Shown: positions 1-8,124, counted from the first letter of the stretch. The stretch: 15,739 nt of DNA from Spirochaetota bacterium (GCA_022704725.1 JAKJFV010000011.1:243-15981), one strand, 5' to 3'. Notes: a model not told the origin generated them from the sequence alone. Made by a program: numbers and translations.

Positions 1-1
1 A

Positions 2-118
2 TGCCCTGTTAATGCGATAACGCAAAAGGGTTTCGCTCTTCCTTCGATTAATAATGATGTCTGCATTAAGTGCGGAAAATGTATTAAGTTTTGTCCCATG
101 CGGGCTATATCAGAATAA
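2..118 (+). CDS. C-terminal end of a 4Fe-4S ferredoxin-domain protein (partial)
   Basis: Only the last 38 codons are present, read from base 2 to a TAA at 116-118. They contain the end of one iron-sulfur motif (Cys-Pro-Val-Asn-Ala-Ile) and then a full CxxCxxCxxxCP motif (Cys at codons 62-64, 71-73, 80-82 and 92-94). This is the layout of a two-cluster bacterial ferredoxin domain and would bind 4Fe-4S clusters for electron transfer. The wording CPVNAI...CIKCGKCIKFCP resembles the C-terminal ferredoxin domain of NuoF/HydB-type NADH-binding hydrogenase or dehydrogenase subunits, but many iron-sulfur proteins end this way, so the parent enzyme cannot be named. It converges on the esterase gene, with ten bases between the two stop codons and no clear terminator in the gap. 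Confidence 0.85.
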   Translation, partial: CPVNAITQKGFALPSINNDVCIKCGKCIKFCPMRAISE

Positions 119-128
119 AGAGACAATT

Positions 129-1061
129 CTAATGCTTTTTTAAGCTGAACATTTTCTTAGCAAAGGCAATTCTCTTAGCTATCATGTCCTGCGTTACAGG
201 GCTTTTAAAATTAAGCTCAACTCCGTGGATAGTACCTTTTGTGTTATTAAGCTCTGATGGGACTCCGGCTTTTAGGAGCCTTTCATGATACGCAATGCCC
301 TCATCGCGCAGGCAGTCGAACTCATTTACCTCAACAAAGGCAGGCGGCAGATCTTTGAGGTTTTCTGTTTCTGCAGGGGACGCATACACAGGAGTTTTCG
401 ACATATCAGTCTTTCCCTTGTAGAGTTTCCACATTTTTTTATTTAAAACAGAATTCCATACCGGCGTGTCAGGGAATTGTTTCATAGATTCCGTGTGCAT
501 CCGCGCATCGAGAACGGGACACACAAGAAGCTGGAATAAAAGATTATTTCCCCTGTCTCTCGCGGCCTGTGCTAATGCTGCAGCAAGATTTCCGCCTGCA
601 CTGTCGCCGCAGACACCGATTCTAGAGCTGTCTATGTTCAAGCTTTCCGCATTGTTTTTTACCCACAGAAGGGCCTCATAACAGTCCTCGAGGGCTGTCG
701 GGTAGGCGTATTGCGGGGCAAGCCGGTAATTAACTGATACAACAGTGCAAGGGATCTGTTTTGCAAACATTGAAGCAATGGTTTTGTGGTAGCCTATTCC
801 ATGGAAAACAAAACCGCCTCCGTGGATGAATACTAAACAAGGAAGTTTCTCTGTATTATTTTTTGGCGATAAAAGATCGACAGAAATAGTTACCCCGTCA
901 AAACCCGGTATCTTTCTCCTTTCCCACACAACGTCTTCATCGATTTTCTCTACAATGTAGGCAAGTTTTGTAACCGGCTGCGAAGCGAGAAGAAAAAGGG
1001 GGTTTAGAGAAAGCTTAAAAGATATTTTTTTAAAATCAGCGTGTACAGGGTAATTAGTCAA
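129..1061 (-). CDS. alpha/beta hydrolase, HSL-family esterase/lipase
   Basis: This is a 310-residue serine hydrolase of the hormone-sensitive-lipase (Aes-like) family, which hydrolyses short acyl esters. The oxyanion-hole motif HGGG lies at about residues 80-83 and the nucleophile elbow GDSAGG at 152-157 (Ser154). The likely acid is Asp249 in EFDCLRDEG and the likely base His279 in TIHGVE, so the triad looks complete. No signal peptide is evident, so it is probably cytoplasmic. I place the start at a TTG (1061-1059) rather than the in-frame ATG at 1091: AAAGGAG sits eight bases before the TTG, and the TTG overlaps the upstream TGA as TTGA, a typical coupled start. The ATG at 1091 would force a 34-base overlap. 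It is the last gene of the operon with the PLC-like protein and the transporter. The natural substrate is unknown; an acylated metabolite or lipid product is an inference from context. Confidence 0.88.
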   Translation of the reverse strand: MTNYPVHADFKKISFKLSLNPLFLLASQPVTKLAYIVEKIDEDVVWERRKIPGFDGVTISVDLLSPKNNTEKLPCLVFIHGGGFVFHGIGYHKTIASMFAKQIPCTVVSVNYRLAPQYAYPTALEDCYEALLWVKNNAESLNIDSSRIGVCGDSAGGNLAAALAQAARDRGNNLLFQLLVCPVLDARMHTESMKQFPDTPVWNSVLNKKMWKLYKGKTDMSKTPVYASPAETENLKDLPPAFVEVNEFDCLRDEGIAYHERLLKAGVPSELNNTKGTIHGVELNFKSPVTQDMIAKRIAFAKKMFSLKKH

Positions 1062-2119
1062 AGAGTATTCTCCTTTACGATTCCTTTCCAATACTTCATT
1101 ACTTCTCCCGGAGCACAGCCTTCATGATTCAAATTCCCCAGCCAGCTGATAAATTCTAACACTTTGGGATTATACTTTATCCTGCTCAGGTTTTGTTTTT
1201 TCTGTTCTGTTTGTTGGGAGCCGTCTTTCTCAATTATGTCCGCTTCGATTTGATTAAGATATTTTTCCGCCTCTTTTGCTTCTTCGAGTGCCCGCTGTAC
1301 AAGGTCTCCGGCGCTTTCGTATTGTTCTGTTCCGGTTGAGGGCATGAGCCATTGTTTGTGTTCTGCATTACGGTAATCCCGCTTCTCAAACTCCTTTGTA
1401 ATTACCGGCTGAATCATTGACCGGGGGAGGGAATCATGAGCTCCGAATGCGTCAAAGATTTTTCTCTTAACGGCGAGGGGATCCCAAATAAAGAGCAATA
1501 CTGTTTTCATATCGTTAAAAGAGGCTTCATACATGCCTTTTTTATAGCGGTCAGGAAAGGTCGAGGTAAAGAGGGCATCAGCTGCCGCAAACCATGCTTT
1601 TTCGCCATGCAGCATAATCCGCGGGCTTTGAGAATATTGTACCTTCCCTTCCTGAGGAACAGGACCGAGTGTTGCAAGGGCTGCTTCAAAACGTGCATGA
1701 CGTATTCTCGAAGGCGGATCGGGATTCAATTCATTGTTAAAACCTATGCTCCAATACACCCATGGGTGAATATTTCTGTCTAAGAGATAATGGAAAACCA
1801 TTCCTTTTAGAAAGCGGAATGCAAGTGCTCTTAAGGATTCAGGCTCACTGGTGTGTAATGAATTATTTTTTTCTTTTTCATCCTGAATGTTTTGTGCCGA
1901 TCTTACAAGGGGACCCAAAACCTCAGAGGGCGGTGCATCATGAAGCCATTCGGCAAAATCATGGGCCCGGGAATTATCAGCTCGTTTTTTCCACGGAACC
2001 TGTCCGTAAAAAAAGAAGGGATCGGGGCCGTGTGTGCCGAGTGTCTCAGCTCCGGAGAACCCCGGCTTCTCGTTAAGAGCTTTAAGGCAGAACTGCCAGT
2101 GATCAGGCGCGGCCGGCAT
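1058..2119 (-). CDS. zinc-dependent phospholipase C-like protein
   Basis: This 353-residue protein belongs, by motif reading, to the Zn-dependent phospholipase C / S1-P1 nuclease-like fold (Zn_dep_PLPC). An early HGPDPFFFYG block (about residues 30-39) and a GMVFHYLLDRNIHPW block (about 106-120; His110, Asp114, His118) match the usual 'GPDIFFY' and 'G-x-x-x-HY-x-x-D-x-x-x-HP' metal-ligand pattern. No signal peptide is seen, unlike secreted clostridial alpha-toxins; cytoplasmic members are common and their substrates uncharacterised. A charged, probably helical stretch lies near residues 280-320. The ATG at 2119 overlaps the end of the transporter gene by 17 bases, with AAAGG about nine bases before it, and its own TGA overlaps the esterase TTG. 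It is therefore the middle gene of a coupled three-gene operon. The family is well supported; phospholipid hydrolysis is inference. Confidence 0.75.
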   Translation of the reverse strand: MPAAPDHWQFCLKALNEKPGFSGAETLGTHGPDPFFFYGQVPWKKRADNSRAHDFAEWLHDAPPSEVLGPLVRSAQNIQDEKEKNNSLHTSEPESLRALAFRFLKGMVFHYLLDRNIHPWVYWSIGFNNELNPDPPSRIRHARFEAALATLGPVPQEGKVQYSQSPRIMLHGEKAWFAAADALFTSTFPDRYKKGMYEASFNDMKTVLLFIWDPLAVKRKIFDAFGAHDSLPRSMIQPVITKEFEKRDYRNAEHKQWLMPSTGTEQYESAGDLVQRALEEAKEAEKYLNQIEADIIEKDGSQQTEQKKQNLSRIKYNPKVLEFISWLGNLNHEGCAPGEVMKYWKGIVKENTL

Positions 2120-3440
2120 GATTTTTAGCCTTTCGTTCAGAGACGATAAATAGAATTCCGCCGATTATGAACAGCACGACAAGAGAAAGTACTCCGTACC
2201 TCATGGTGCCTCCTTTCTGTTCCCCGAATGTTTTTAGTACTAAAAGCGATATACCGCCCACAAGGGTCGGCCCCATAACTGCTGCAAAGCGGCCGAAAAT
2301 GGTATAAAAGCCGAAGAATTCGTTTGCCATATTTTTGGGTATAATTTTTCCGTAGTATGATCTGGAAAGAGACTGTACCGCGCCCTGTGACGTTGCAACC
2401 AGCATGCCCAGAATCCAGAAGTGTCCTACTTTGGTAACAAAAAGAGCATAAATTGCGATTCCGCAGTAAATGACCAATGTTGCCAGAAGCAGCGTGCGTG
2501 TACGAAATCGTTTTGCCAAGGCTGCAAAGAGCAGCGCAAAAACAAAGGCTGCTGCCTGTATGGCTAAAAGTATGGGAAGCAGGGTTGCCGTTGCATTATC
2601 AGCTGTAATTCCGTCAACTGCATTTGATGCAAAGGGAACTGCCATGGCGATGATGGTGTGAACTCCGTCTATGTAAAAAAAGTACGCGATGAGAAAAAGA
2701 AAAACGGGTGTATAGAGTTTGATATTTTTAAAAGTATGAAAAAGCCGTTTAAAAGAGTTTAAAACCGGGTTCGGTTCGGGAGTTATACCGTATTCCTGTT
2801 TTACATTTTTTAAGAACGGAATGGAAAAAACCAGCCACCAGATGCCTGTCATGAAGAAGGTTATTCTAAATCCTGTGTACACATCATAAGGGATAGAGAG
2901 GCTTCCAATGGTAAGGATGCCGTCAGTTGTTAAACCCGGGATGACCTGAAGCAGTACGATTGCCAGTACAAGAGGAATGGTGCTGCCGCCGAGGTAGCCG
3001 AACGCATAGCCTGCAGTAGAAACCCTGTCCATTCTCTCGTCCGTTGTAACATCGACAATGAAAGAGTCATAAAAAATATTTGTTCCCGCATAACCTATGG
3101 AGGCTATGGCATAGGGAAGTAAAATCATCCACCAGAACTTGGGGTCTGCAGGATAAAATCCTATGAGGAAGGTAAAGACAATTCCGATGATAAAAAAGAA
3201 GAGGAAAAACCGTTTTTTATACCCGCGGTAGTCTGCGATGGTTCCTAAAATGGGGGAAAGAAGAGCAACACTCAGACTGATAATAGAAACAATAAACCCG
3301 TAGATGGATTCTGACCCTTCAATATTTTTTGCCAAAAGCCCGTAGAGCATGGGGAAAATAAAGGACCACACGATTACTGTAAAACACGACTCGGCCCAGT
3401 CATAAAAGATATAGGACCATTCTTTTTTGTTGAAAATCAT
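2103..3440 (-). CDS. MFS transporter, UMF1/Atg22-like
   Basis: This polytopic membrane protein of about 445 residues has roughly twelve hydrophobic segments and belongs to the UMF1/Atg22-like branch of the major facilitator superfamily. The diagnostic opening is Tyr-Asp-Trp-Ala-Glu-Ser within the first twenty residues, followed by a first membrane segment ending in IFPMLYG. Later come the conserved GTIADYRGYKKR loop and a SLSRSYYGKIIP block. Yeast Atg22 effluxes amino acids from the vacuole; bacterial members have no agreed substrate. The frame stays open to 3548, but I use the ATG at 3440 because the family's N-terminus begins there and a GGAG lies about 13 bases upstream, which is long. An ATG at 3476 is an alternative that would add 12 residues. 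It is the first gene of the operon with the PLC-like and esterase genes, suggesting that it moves their substrate or product (inference). Confidence 0.85.
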   Translation of the reverse strand: MIFNKKEWSYIFYDWAESCFTVIVWSFIFPMLYGLLAKNIEGSESIYGFIVSIISLSVALLSPILGTIADYRGYKKRFFLFFFIIGIVFTFLIGFYPADPKFWWMILLPYAIASIGYAGTNIFYDSFIVDVTTDERMDRVSTAGYAFGYLGGSTIPLVLAIVLLQVIPGLTTDGILTIGSLSIPYDVYTGFRITFFMTGIWWLVFSIPFLKNVKQEYGITPEPNPVLNSFKRLFHTFKNIKLYTPVFLFLIAYFFYIDGVHTIIAMAVPFASNAVDGITADNATATLLPILLAIQAAAFVFALLFAALAKRFRTRTLLLATLVIYCGIAIYALFVTKVGHFWILGMLVATSQGAVQSLSRSYYGKIIPKNMANEFFGFYTIFGRFAAVMGPTLVGGISLLVLKTFGEQKGGTMRYGVLSLVVLFIIGGILFIVSERKAKNHAGRA

Positions 3441-3568
3441 AGAGAACAGTATACTCCAGTTTATGTTTGCCTGCATTAAATTTGTGTAAAGTATATAAAA
3501 AAAGCGATTACACCCCGATTTTATGCTGAATTTATACCGATTTAACAAATGTTTTGTACCTTGCTGTC

Positions 3569-4162
3569 ATGACATATCAAACACATGCATATTTTGGAAA
3601 AGTACTGTATTCGTGCATACGTGAGTTTTGGAATGCGGATATCAGTGAAAAACACCTGATTGTAGGCTCTGTTAAGCCAGACCGGTCTTCGATGTTTTTG
3701 AGTCACCCTCACTTTTGGAATTATTCAAAGAAGTTTGTGTATAAAAAAATTAAGAAGCTTTCTTCAGTGAAGCTTGTACCGGGGAAAAAGAACAAAAAGT
3801 TCAGCATGGAGCTTGGAATTGTTCTTCATTACATTGCAGATTTTTTTACAGCTGTGCATAACATAAGTCCAAACAGGGTTTTGGAACATATGGCATATGA
3901 AGATGAGCTCCATAAAAAATTTTTGGAACAGGTAACACCGGAAAAAATTAAGCAGTATGCGGTGTCGGTCAGGATGCTGAATCCCGGAAGGAAACTGGAA
4001 AACTGTATTTCAGAACTGCGCATCCGGCATACGGTGTACAGACCTTCAAAGGACGATCCTGACAACGATATACGCGAAATACTTAATGCCTGTTTTTCGG
4101 TGCTTTCATTTATAGTAAGTTCTGCTCTTGGAGAAATTGATCTGCAAAAAAAAGCCGTTTAA
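3569..4162 (+). CDS. small zinc-dependent phospholipase C-like protein
   Basis: This 197-residue protein is a second Zn_dep_PLPC-like family member. It opens MTYQTHAYFG (His6). It has a GSVKPDRS block (Asp38), a SHPHFW block (His46, His48), the core LGIVLHYIADFFTAVHN (His87, Asp91, His97), then His107 and His115 in 'EHMAYEDELH'. This is the usual order of zinc ligands in short cytosolic members of the family. No signal peptide is present. The ATG at 3569 fits the family N-terminus. A TTG at 3554 in the same frame is possible, and neither has a convincing Shine-Dalgarno sequence. It is transcribed divergently from the UMF1 operon, which encodes a larger and clearly different member of the same family. 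It ends in a bidirectional terminator shared with the convergent CotH gene. The reaction is unproven. Confidence 0.75.
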   Translation: MTYQTHAYFGKVLYSCIREFWNADISEKHLIVGSVKPDRSSMFLSHPHFWNYSKKFVYKKIKKLSSVKLVPGKKNKKFSMELGIVLHYIADFFTAVHNISPNRVLEHMAYEDELHKKFLEQVTPEKIKQYAVSVRMLNPGRKLENCISELRIRHTVYRPSKDDPDNDIREILNACFSVLSFIVSSALGEIDLQKKAV

Positions 4163-4174
4163 AAAAGTCTGAAT

Positions 4175-4223
4175 AAAGTACTTTACCGCGTTCCGTCAGG
4201 ATGCCGGTGAAGTACTTTTTATT
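4175..4223. terminator. bidirectional intrinsic terminator between PLC-like and CotH genes
   Basis: A 14-base stem (4175-4188 paired with 4205-4218, one G-U wobble) with a 16-base loop runs into TTTTTATTT on the + strand. On the opposite strand it is followed by an interrupted run of T (complement of 4161-4174). It sits between two convergent stop codons at 4162 and 4223, so it can serve both. The left arm contains the self-complementary octamer AAGTACTT. Confidence 0.8.
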
Positions 4224-6574
4224 TACAGCCTGCTAAATACAGCCTCAACTGAAATAGTATCTGCCGGATTTAAAAAAAGATTTGGATTTCTACTTTCCAC
4301 AGTCCCCGTCCAATGTGAAAAAGTGAAGCCTTTGTCCGGGATTGCAGTAAGTTCTATGTTTTGATCCGGGTAGTAACTGCCGGTAAAATCTTCATTCGTA
4401 AGCGTCAGATTATTGAGTTTTACTTTTCCCCCTTGTCCTGTTGAGATGTTTACCTGCACGCTTTTTTCAAGCTTAAAAAAGCCCTCCATGTGTTTTGAAA
4501 AATAGGGTGCTCTTTGACTAAAAAATGCTTTTATAGTGTCGGCATTACCCTTCCACCGGTTCATTGATCCGCCTGCAGCCCATGACCACCGTGCCCAATG
4601 CTGCTGCATATCACTCTCGTATTTTTTCTGCATAGCCTCAACTGCTTTTTCGATGGTACTGCTTTCAAAAACTGTATTCATAAGATCGCAGCATGCATTA
4701 ATCAGCAGCCGGCTGTATTCCGGGTTTTTTAGACACTGCCGCAGTAATTTTGTAGACCAGTCGGGGTTGGGCCATTCTGGACCGTTCGCCTGATTAATTA
4801 CGTAAAACATATTTAGAGCATAGTGATTCTGTTCATAAATGTTTGTAGAAAACTCTGTATCGTATAAAAGCCACCGCAGCGGAGAAGTATCAGTTTTCCA
4901 AAAGCGTATATTGTTTCCGGGCCAGTCTTTATTTGCAATATAAATTTGAACTGCGGTATAAAGAGCATGATTATTAAAATCGAGCGCATCTCTAAAATTT
5001 TCCAGAGTTTCTGTCTTTGAAAAGTCTGCCTGCTGAATTTCAGTTATTAGATTTTGGTAAGATTGAAAGTCTTCTTCATCGCCTATGCGCATATCTCCTT
5101 CGAATTCATACACAATGCTTTCATCAAGCGGAATGCCGTAATGGTTATAAAAAAATCCTTCGTCATGGGCTTCTCTCATATTAAGAATTCCCCAATACTC
5201 CCCGTTTATGTATACTGCTGCCGGCCGTGATGCCTGGGTATCCAGAGGGAGGGCAGAAACCTGCGACTGTATGAGTGCATCACGGAAAAGTGTGTAATTA
5301 TAATCGTTTCCGCCGTTTCTAAAAATAACGGAGCGGAAAAAATCTGCTTCACGGCCGCTACCGTCTTTTGCCCTAAGATCAGGGAAAAGCGGGTAGGTTA
5401 AACCGCCTTCTGCATCACCTCTCTCGTAGAAAAAAAGATGAAAAGATTTTTGAGGGCTGGCCCTTGACCAGCCTCCGATAATCTTAAAAACGCTATCTGT
5501 TGAAAACCCGCCGTCAGTATCTATAAACTCTGTATAGGCATTTCTCTTCCAGGAAGGACCTCTCTGATTGTAGTTTGCAGGAGAATCCCCCTGATATTTT
5601 GCATGAGGATTTTTTTCTCTCCATTCTGCATAAACATCGCCCAGAACATAGATGCCGTCTGCTTCACTCAGCAGATCATCAGGCTCTACCGTAATAAGCG
5701 CCGCAGGCATGGTATGAACTTTTTTTATATCGGAAAAAAATACTGTTTGTGTAAAAACATCAGACGGATAACAGCCCTTTGCATAAGCCTTTGCCCGAAT
5801 AACCAGACCTCTGTCCCCAATAATGTTTGGCGGGTAATACTGTTCGGTTATTCCTCTGTGCGATGTTAATGTTTCCTTGGGGTACAGCGATTTTGAAAGC
5901 ACAAGACGCCCCTCAAAAACCGGAGATGTAAGATCCGGTTCTGAGCCGTCCAGGGTATAATGAATGATGCTTTGTTCATCTGCGCAGTCGAGGACAAGCT
6001 CTGTCCCTTCTTCGCACCAGTACGACGAAAGATTTGACTGAATGGGATTAAGTTTGATTTCCTGTAAAAGCTCATCTGTGTTCGGTTTACGGGGCGTGGG
6101 CTCCGCAAGTATGGAAAAGACATCGGGTGAAGAATTGGACCTTCCGTAGGAAACATTTGTCTTAAGCTCCGGCAGCGTTACTGTATCTATTCTGGAACCG
6201 CCGGGAGTTGAAAGTATCAGTTTTTCTCCTGCTGCTTTTAATTTAAAAGGCGCGTGGAGCTCATTGCCTATGGAACTTCCTCCGGAGCAGAACACAACAA
6301 TCATCCTGCCGGGTTCTAGAGTCACTTTTGGAAACATGAATTTGAACGGATTATTGTCACTGTCGCTCAGTCCGACCCCAGCTAAATTTACAGGCTCTGT
6401 TCCTGTATTCAGAATCTCCGCCCAGTCGGAACTGTTTCCTGCTTTGTCATAAAAAAACTGATAATTTGACGACATTACCTCGTTGATGACAAGAGTAACA
6501 GGAGTACTATCAGACAGGGAAAGAGAGCACGAAAAAAGAACTAGGCTAAGTAAAAATACGGTAGATTTTTTCAT
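4223..6574 (-). CDS. CotH-kinase-family surface lipoprotein with lamin-tail and InlB-type domains
   Basis: This is a 783-residue multidomain envelope protein. It begins with a lipoprotein signal peptide (MKKS..., hydrophobic core, Leu-Phe-Ser-Cys with Cys16 as the likely lipidated residue). In order: a lamin-tail-like domain (about 28-160, INEVMSSN, DWAEI), a chitobiase/FN3-like segment with YTLDGSEPD (about 190-280), a CotH kinase-like domain (about 340-600; KSFHLFFYERGD, the NGGNDYNYTLFRDAL loop, VYINGEYWGILNMRE, and LRWLLYDTEF), and a C-terminal InlB B-repeat-like domain (about 708-783, GGKV...FSHWTGTV...VEAVF). CotH of Bacillus phosphorylates spore-coat proteins; the role in non-spore-formers is unknown. 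I choose the ATG at 6574 because it starts the signal peptide directly. A GTG at 6604 would overlap the previous gene and bury that signal. No Shine-Dalgarno is visible, so translation is probably coupled to the DUF4956 gene, whose stop lies four bases upstream. Confidence 0.88.
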   Translation of the reverse strand: MKKSTVFLLSLVLFSCSLSLSDSTPVTLVINEVMSSNYQFFYDKAGNSSDWAEILNTGTEPVNLAGVGLSDSDNNPFKFMFPKVTLEPGRMIVVFCSGGSSIGNELHAPFKLKAAGEKLILSTPGGSRIDTVTLPELKTNVSYGRSNSSPDVFSILAEPTPRKPNTDELLQEIKLNPIQSNLSSYWCEEGTELVLDCADEQSIIHYTLDGSEPDLTSPVFEGRLVLSKSLYPKETLTSHRGITEQYYPPNIIGDRGLVIRAKAYAKGCYPSDVFTQTVFFSDIKKVHTMPAALITVEPDDLLSEADGIYVLGDVYAEWREKNPHAKYQGDSPANYNQRGPSWKRNAYTEFIDTDGGFSTDSVFKIIGGWSRASPQKSFHLFFYERGDAEGGLTYPLFPDLRAKDGSGREADFFRSVIFRNGGNDYNYTLFRDALIQSQVSALPLDTQASRPAAVYINGEYWGILNMREAHDEGFFYNHYGIPLDESIVYEFEGDMRIGDEEDFQSYQNLITEIQQADFSKTETLENFRDALDFNNHALYTAVQIYIANKDWPGNNIRFWKTDTSPLRWLLYDTEFSTNIYEQNHYALNMFYVINQANGPEWPNPDWSTKLLRQCLKNPEYSRLLINACCDLMNTVFESSTIEKAVEAMQKKYESDMQQHWARWSWAAGGSMNRWKGNADTIKAFFSQRAPYFSKHMEGFFKLEKSVQVNISTGQGGKVKLNNLTLTNEDFTGSYYPDQNIELTAIPDKGFTFSHWTGTVESRNPNLFLNPADTISVEAVFSRL

Positions 6575-6578
6575 TATG

Positions 6579-7262
6579 TTAAATTGATAAATCGCCTTCG
6601 GCACTTAAAAGAGAGGCGCTGCTTACTCCCGGAAGCGCAGAGATTTCTGACACAAATAATGTTTTTTTATTTTTTTGCAGACACAGTTCTACTGAAATTT
6701 CAATTCTTTCTTTTGAAACAATTTTACTTCTGAGCTTTGTCTTTTTTACCGCTTCATTAAGAATCCTCATAACATCATGCTCGGCACTTTCATTTATGCA
6801 TGAAAAAACAAAAAGATACGGCTGATCAAATAATATTTCCTTTGCCGTTGTAAGTAAAAATATTGTGATGACAATAAAAAGAAGGACTGCTATAAAAAAA
6901 AGTCCTGCCCCCGTTGTTATTCCGAGCCCGACAGCCCAGAACATATAGGTAATATCCATCGGATCTTTTACTGCTGTTCTAAAACGGATAATAGAAAGCG
7001 CGCCGACCATACCAAGGGAGAGAATGACATTTGAAGAAATTGCCATAATAACAAAGCCTGTTACAAGAACCACGAGACTAAGAGATGTTCCAAAGGTTTT
7101 CGAATACATCACTCCCCGGAATGTTTTCTTATACACAATGCGAATAAGAACAGAGAATGTAATAAGCAATACTACAGAAACAGTCATAAGAAGAGGGTTT
7201 GCCGTAACCCCTCCTGCCTGCGATAAAAAGCTTGACTTAAAAATGTCGTTAAAAGTAAACAT
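6579..7262 (-). CDS. DUF4956 integral membrane protein
   Basis: This 227-residue protein has three to four membrane segments (about residues 23-43, 60-95 and 107-138) and a soluble, basic C-terminal tail of about 90 residues. The family signature LGMVGALSIIRFRTAVKDP (about 83-101) followed by MDITYMFWAVGLGI matches DUF4956. The biochemical role is not known. Members are repeatedly encoded between or beside VTC-domain and CotH genes, as here. GGAG lies seven bases before the ATG at 7262. The VTC gene stops 18 bases upstream and the CotH lipoprotein starts four bases downstream, so the three are almost certainly co-transcribed. A plausible role is membrane anchor or channel for the VTC product, comparable in concept to the membrane part of the yeast VTC complex; that is inference. 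Confidence 0.88.
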   Translation of the reverse strand: MFTFNDIFKSSFLSQAGGVTANPLLMTVSVVLLITFSVLIRIVYKKTFRGVMYSKTFGTSLSLVVLVTGFVIMAISSNVILSLGMVGALSIIRFRTAVKDPMDITYMFWAVGLGITTGAGLFFIAVLLFIVITIFLLTTAKEILFDQPYLFVFSCINESAEHDVMRILNEAVKKTKLRSKIVSKERIEISVELCLQKNKKTLFVSEISALPGVSSASLLSAEGDLSI

Positions 7263-7280
7263 TGAAAACTCCTTATAATT

Positions 7281-7982
7281 CTATAGGCCTTTTACAGCCT
7301 TTAAACAAAGTACATATTTTGAAACTGATAATTGAGGTCTGGAAGAAAGTGTTAAGATAGATTTTAAATAATCCGGGAAAAATGAGTCATACTTAATTTC
7401 AAGTATGGAAAAGCCGGGAGGGAGAATTGGAACACAGAGGTTTTCCTCCGTATAAAAGACCGGCGGCTGTAAAGTCATTGGAGAGGCAGAGGCGGCACAA
7501 AGATCTTCATCAAAGGTTATTCTCACACGTCCTGCATCGCCGCAGAAGGCAGTTCTCTTGTAACACACCGCAACAGCAGGTTTTAAAAGAGTGCTTCTTC
7601 TAAGTGAATAAAATTTTTCAATACCTGCTGTTTTTTCAGCAGGGAGAACGGAACCTTCAATCAAAGAGAATGCGGTTTCTTTGTCCAGGGAATGAATAGT
7701 TTTTAAGCAGGCATCGCCTCTTTTTTTCTTTAGCTCAAGATTGTACACGCCGCCGTTATTGTAAGTCCTGAGACGGTACTTAAAACGGTCATAATACCCG
7801 CCTTCTTTTTCCTGTGCACATAAAAAGTCGGGGCTGTCAAAATAAAGACTGATAACCCTATACGACGCACCCCCGCAAGAATTTTTATCGGGCTGTAAGA
7901 GATGAGAAATTTTTGCCTTTAGAATTTGTGCATCATGAGCTGATATGAGGTATTTCAATTCGTGCCGCGGTACCAAGGCCAT
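7281..7982 (-). CDS. VTC-domain protein (polyphosphate polymerase-like)
   Basis: This 233-residue soluble protein corresponds to the VTC catalytic domain alone, the tunnel-shaped triphosphate-tunnel fold that in yeast Vtc4 makes polyphosphate from ATP. Tunnel-lining basic and acidic residues can be read in order: RHELKY (6-11), LYFDSP (46-51), RFKYRLRTY (66-74), LELKKKRGD (82-90), K94, CYKR (140-143), RVRITFDED (152-160), LEIKYDS (194-200) and SKYVLC (221-226). The set looks complete, so an active enzyme is likely, though polyphosphate synthesis is inferred from the family. AGGA lies seven bases before the ATG at 7982. It is the first gene of the VTC/DUF4956/CotH operon and is divergent from hipBA. 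Confidence 0.88.
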   Translation of the reverse strand: MALVPRHELKYLISAHDAQILKAKISHLLQPDKNSCGGASYRVISLYFDSPDFLCAQEKEGGYYDRFKYRLRTYNNGGVYNLELKKKRGDACLKTIHSLDKETAFSLIEGSVLPAEKTAGIEKFYSLRRSTLLKPAVAVCYKRTAFCGDAGRVRITFDEDLCAASASPMTLQPPVFYTEENLCVPILPPGFSILEIKYDSFFPDYLKSILTLSSRPQLSVSKYVLCLKAVKGL

Positions 7983-8027
7983 GGATTATTCCTAAAAGAC
8001 AAAATACATGTTAAATCTGTGTAAAGT

Positions 8028-8056
8028 AGTATGCCATAGATTTACCGGTACGGCAA
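8028..8056 (-). promoter_or_regulatory. candidate promoter of the VTC/DUF4956/CotH operon
   Basis: On the minus strand TTGCCG (8056-8051), a 17-base spacer and CATACT (8033-8028) form a moderate sigma-70-like promoter, with four of six matches in each box. It would start transcription about 60 bases before the VTC start. The -35 boxes of this and the divergent hipBA promoter are only about 20 bases apart, so HipB-type regulation could touch both. Prediction only. Confidence 0.4.
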
Positions 8057-8076
8057 ACATTTTTTTGTCCTTTTCA

Positions 8077-8105
8077 TTGACAATAAAGAAATAAGATATT
8101 ATATT
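8077..8105 (+). promoter_or_regulatory. hipBA promoter
   Basis: A perfect -35 box TTGACA (8077-8082), a 17-base spacer and TATATT (8100-8105) give a near-consensus sigma-70 promoter. The expected start is near 8112, leaving a leader of about 68 bases to the GTG of the antitoxin. The -10 box lies inside the adjacent palindrome, so a bound repressor would block polymerase. Confidence 0.75.
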
Positions 8106-8124
8106 AACTATAGTTAATATAATA
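8097..8124. promoter_or_regulatory. 28-bp perfect palindrome, likely HipB operator
   Basis: Bases 8097-8124 are a perfect inverted repeat with half-site TATTATATTAACTA. It covers the -10 box and the predicted start of hipBA. A partial second copy of its centre (ACTATAATTAATAT, 8148-8161, against ACTATAGTTAATAT at 8107-8120) lies 41 bases downstream, four bases before the Shine-Dalgarno. HipB-type antitoxins bind palindromic operators in their own promoter, so autoregulation is the natural reading. Confidence 0.65.

Noticed and set aside
6575..6604. GTG start for the CotH lipoprotein ten codons upstream
   Set aside because: It would put ten polar residues before a clean lipoprotein signal peptide and increase overlap with the DUF4956 gene.
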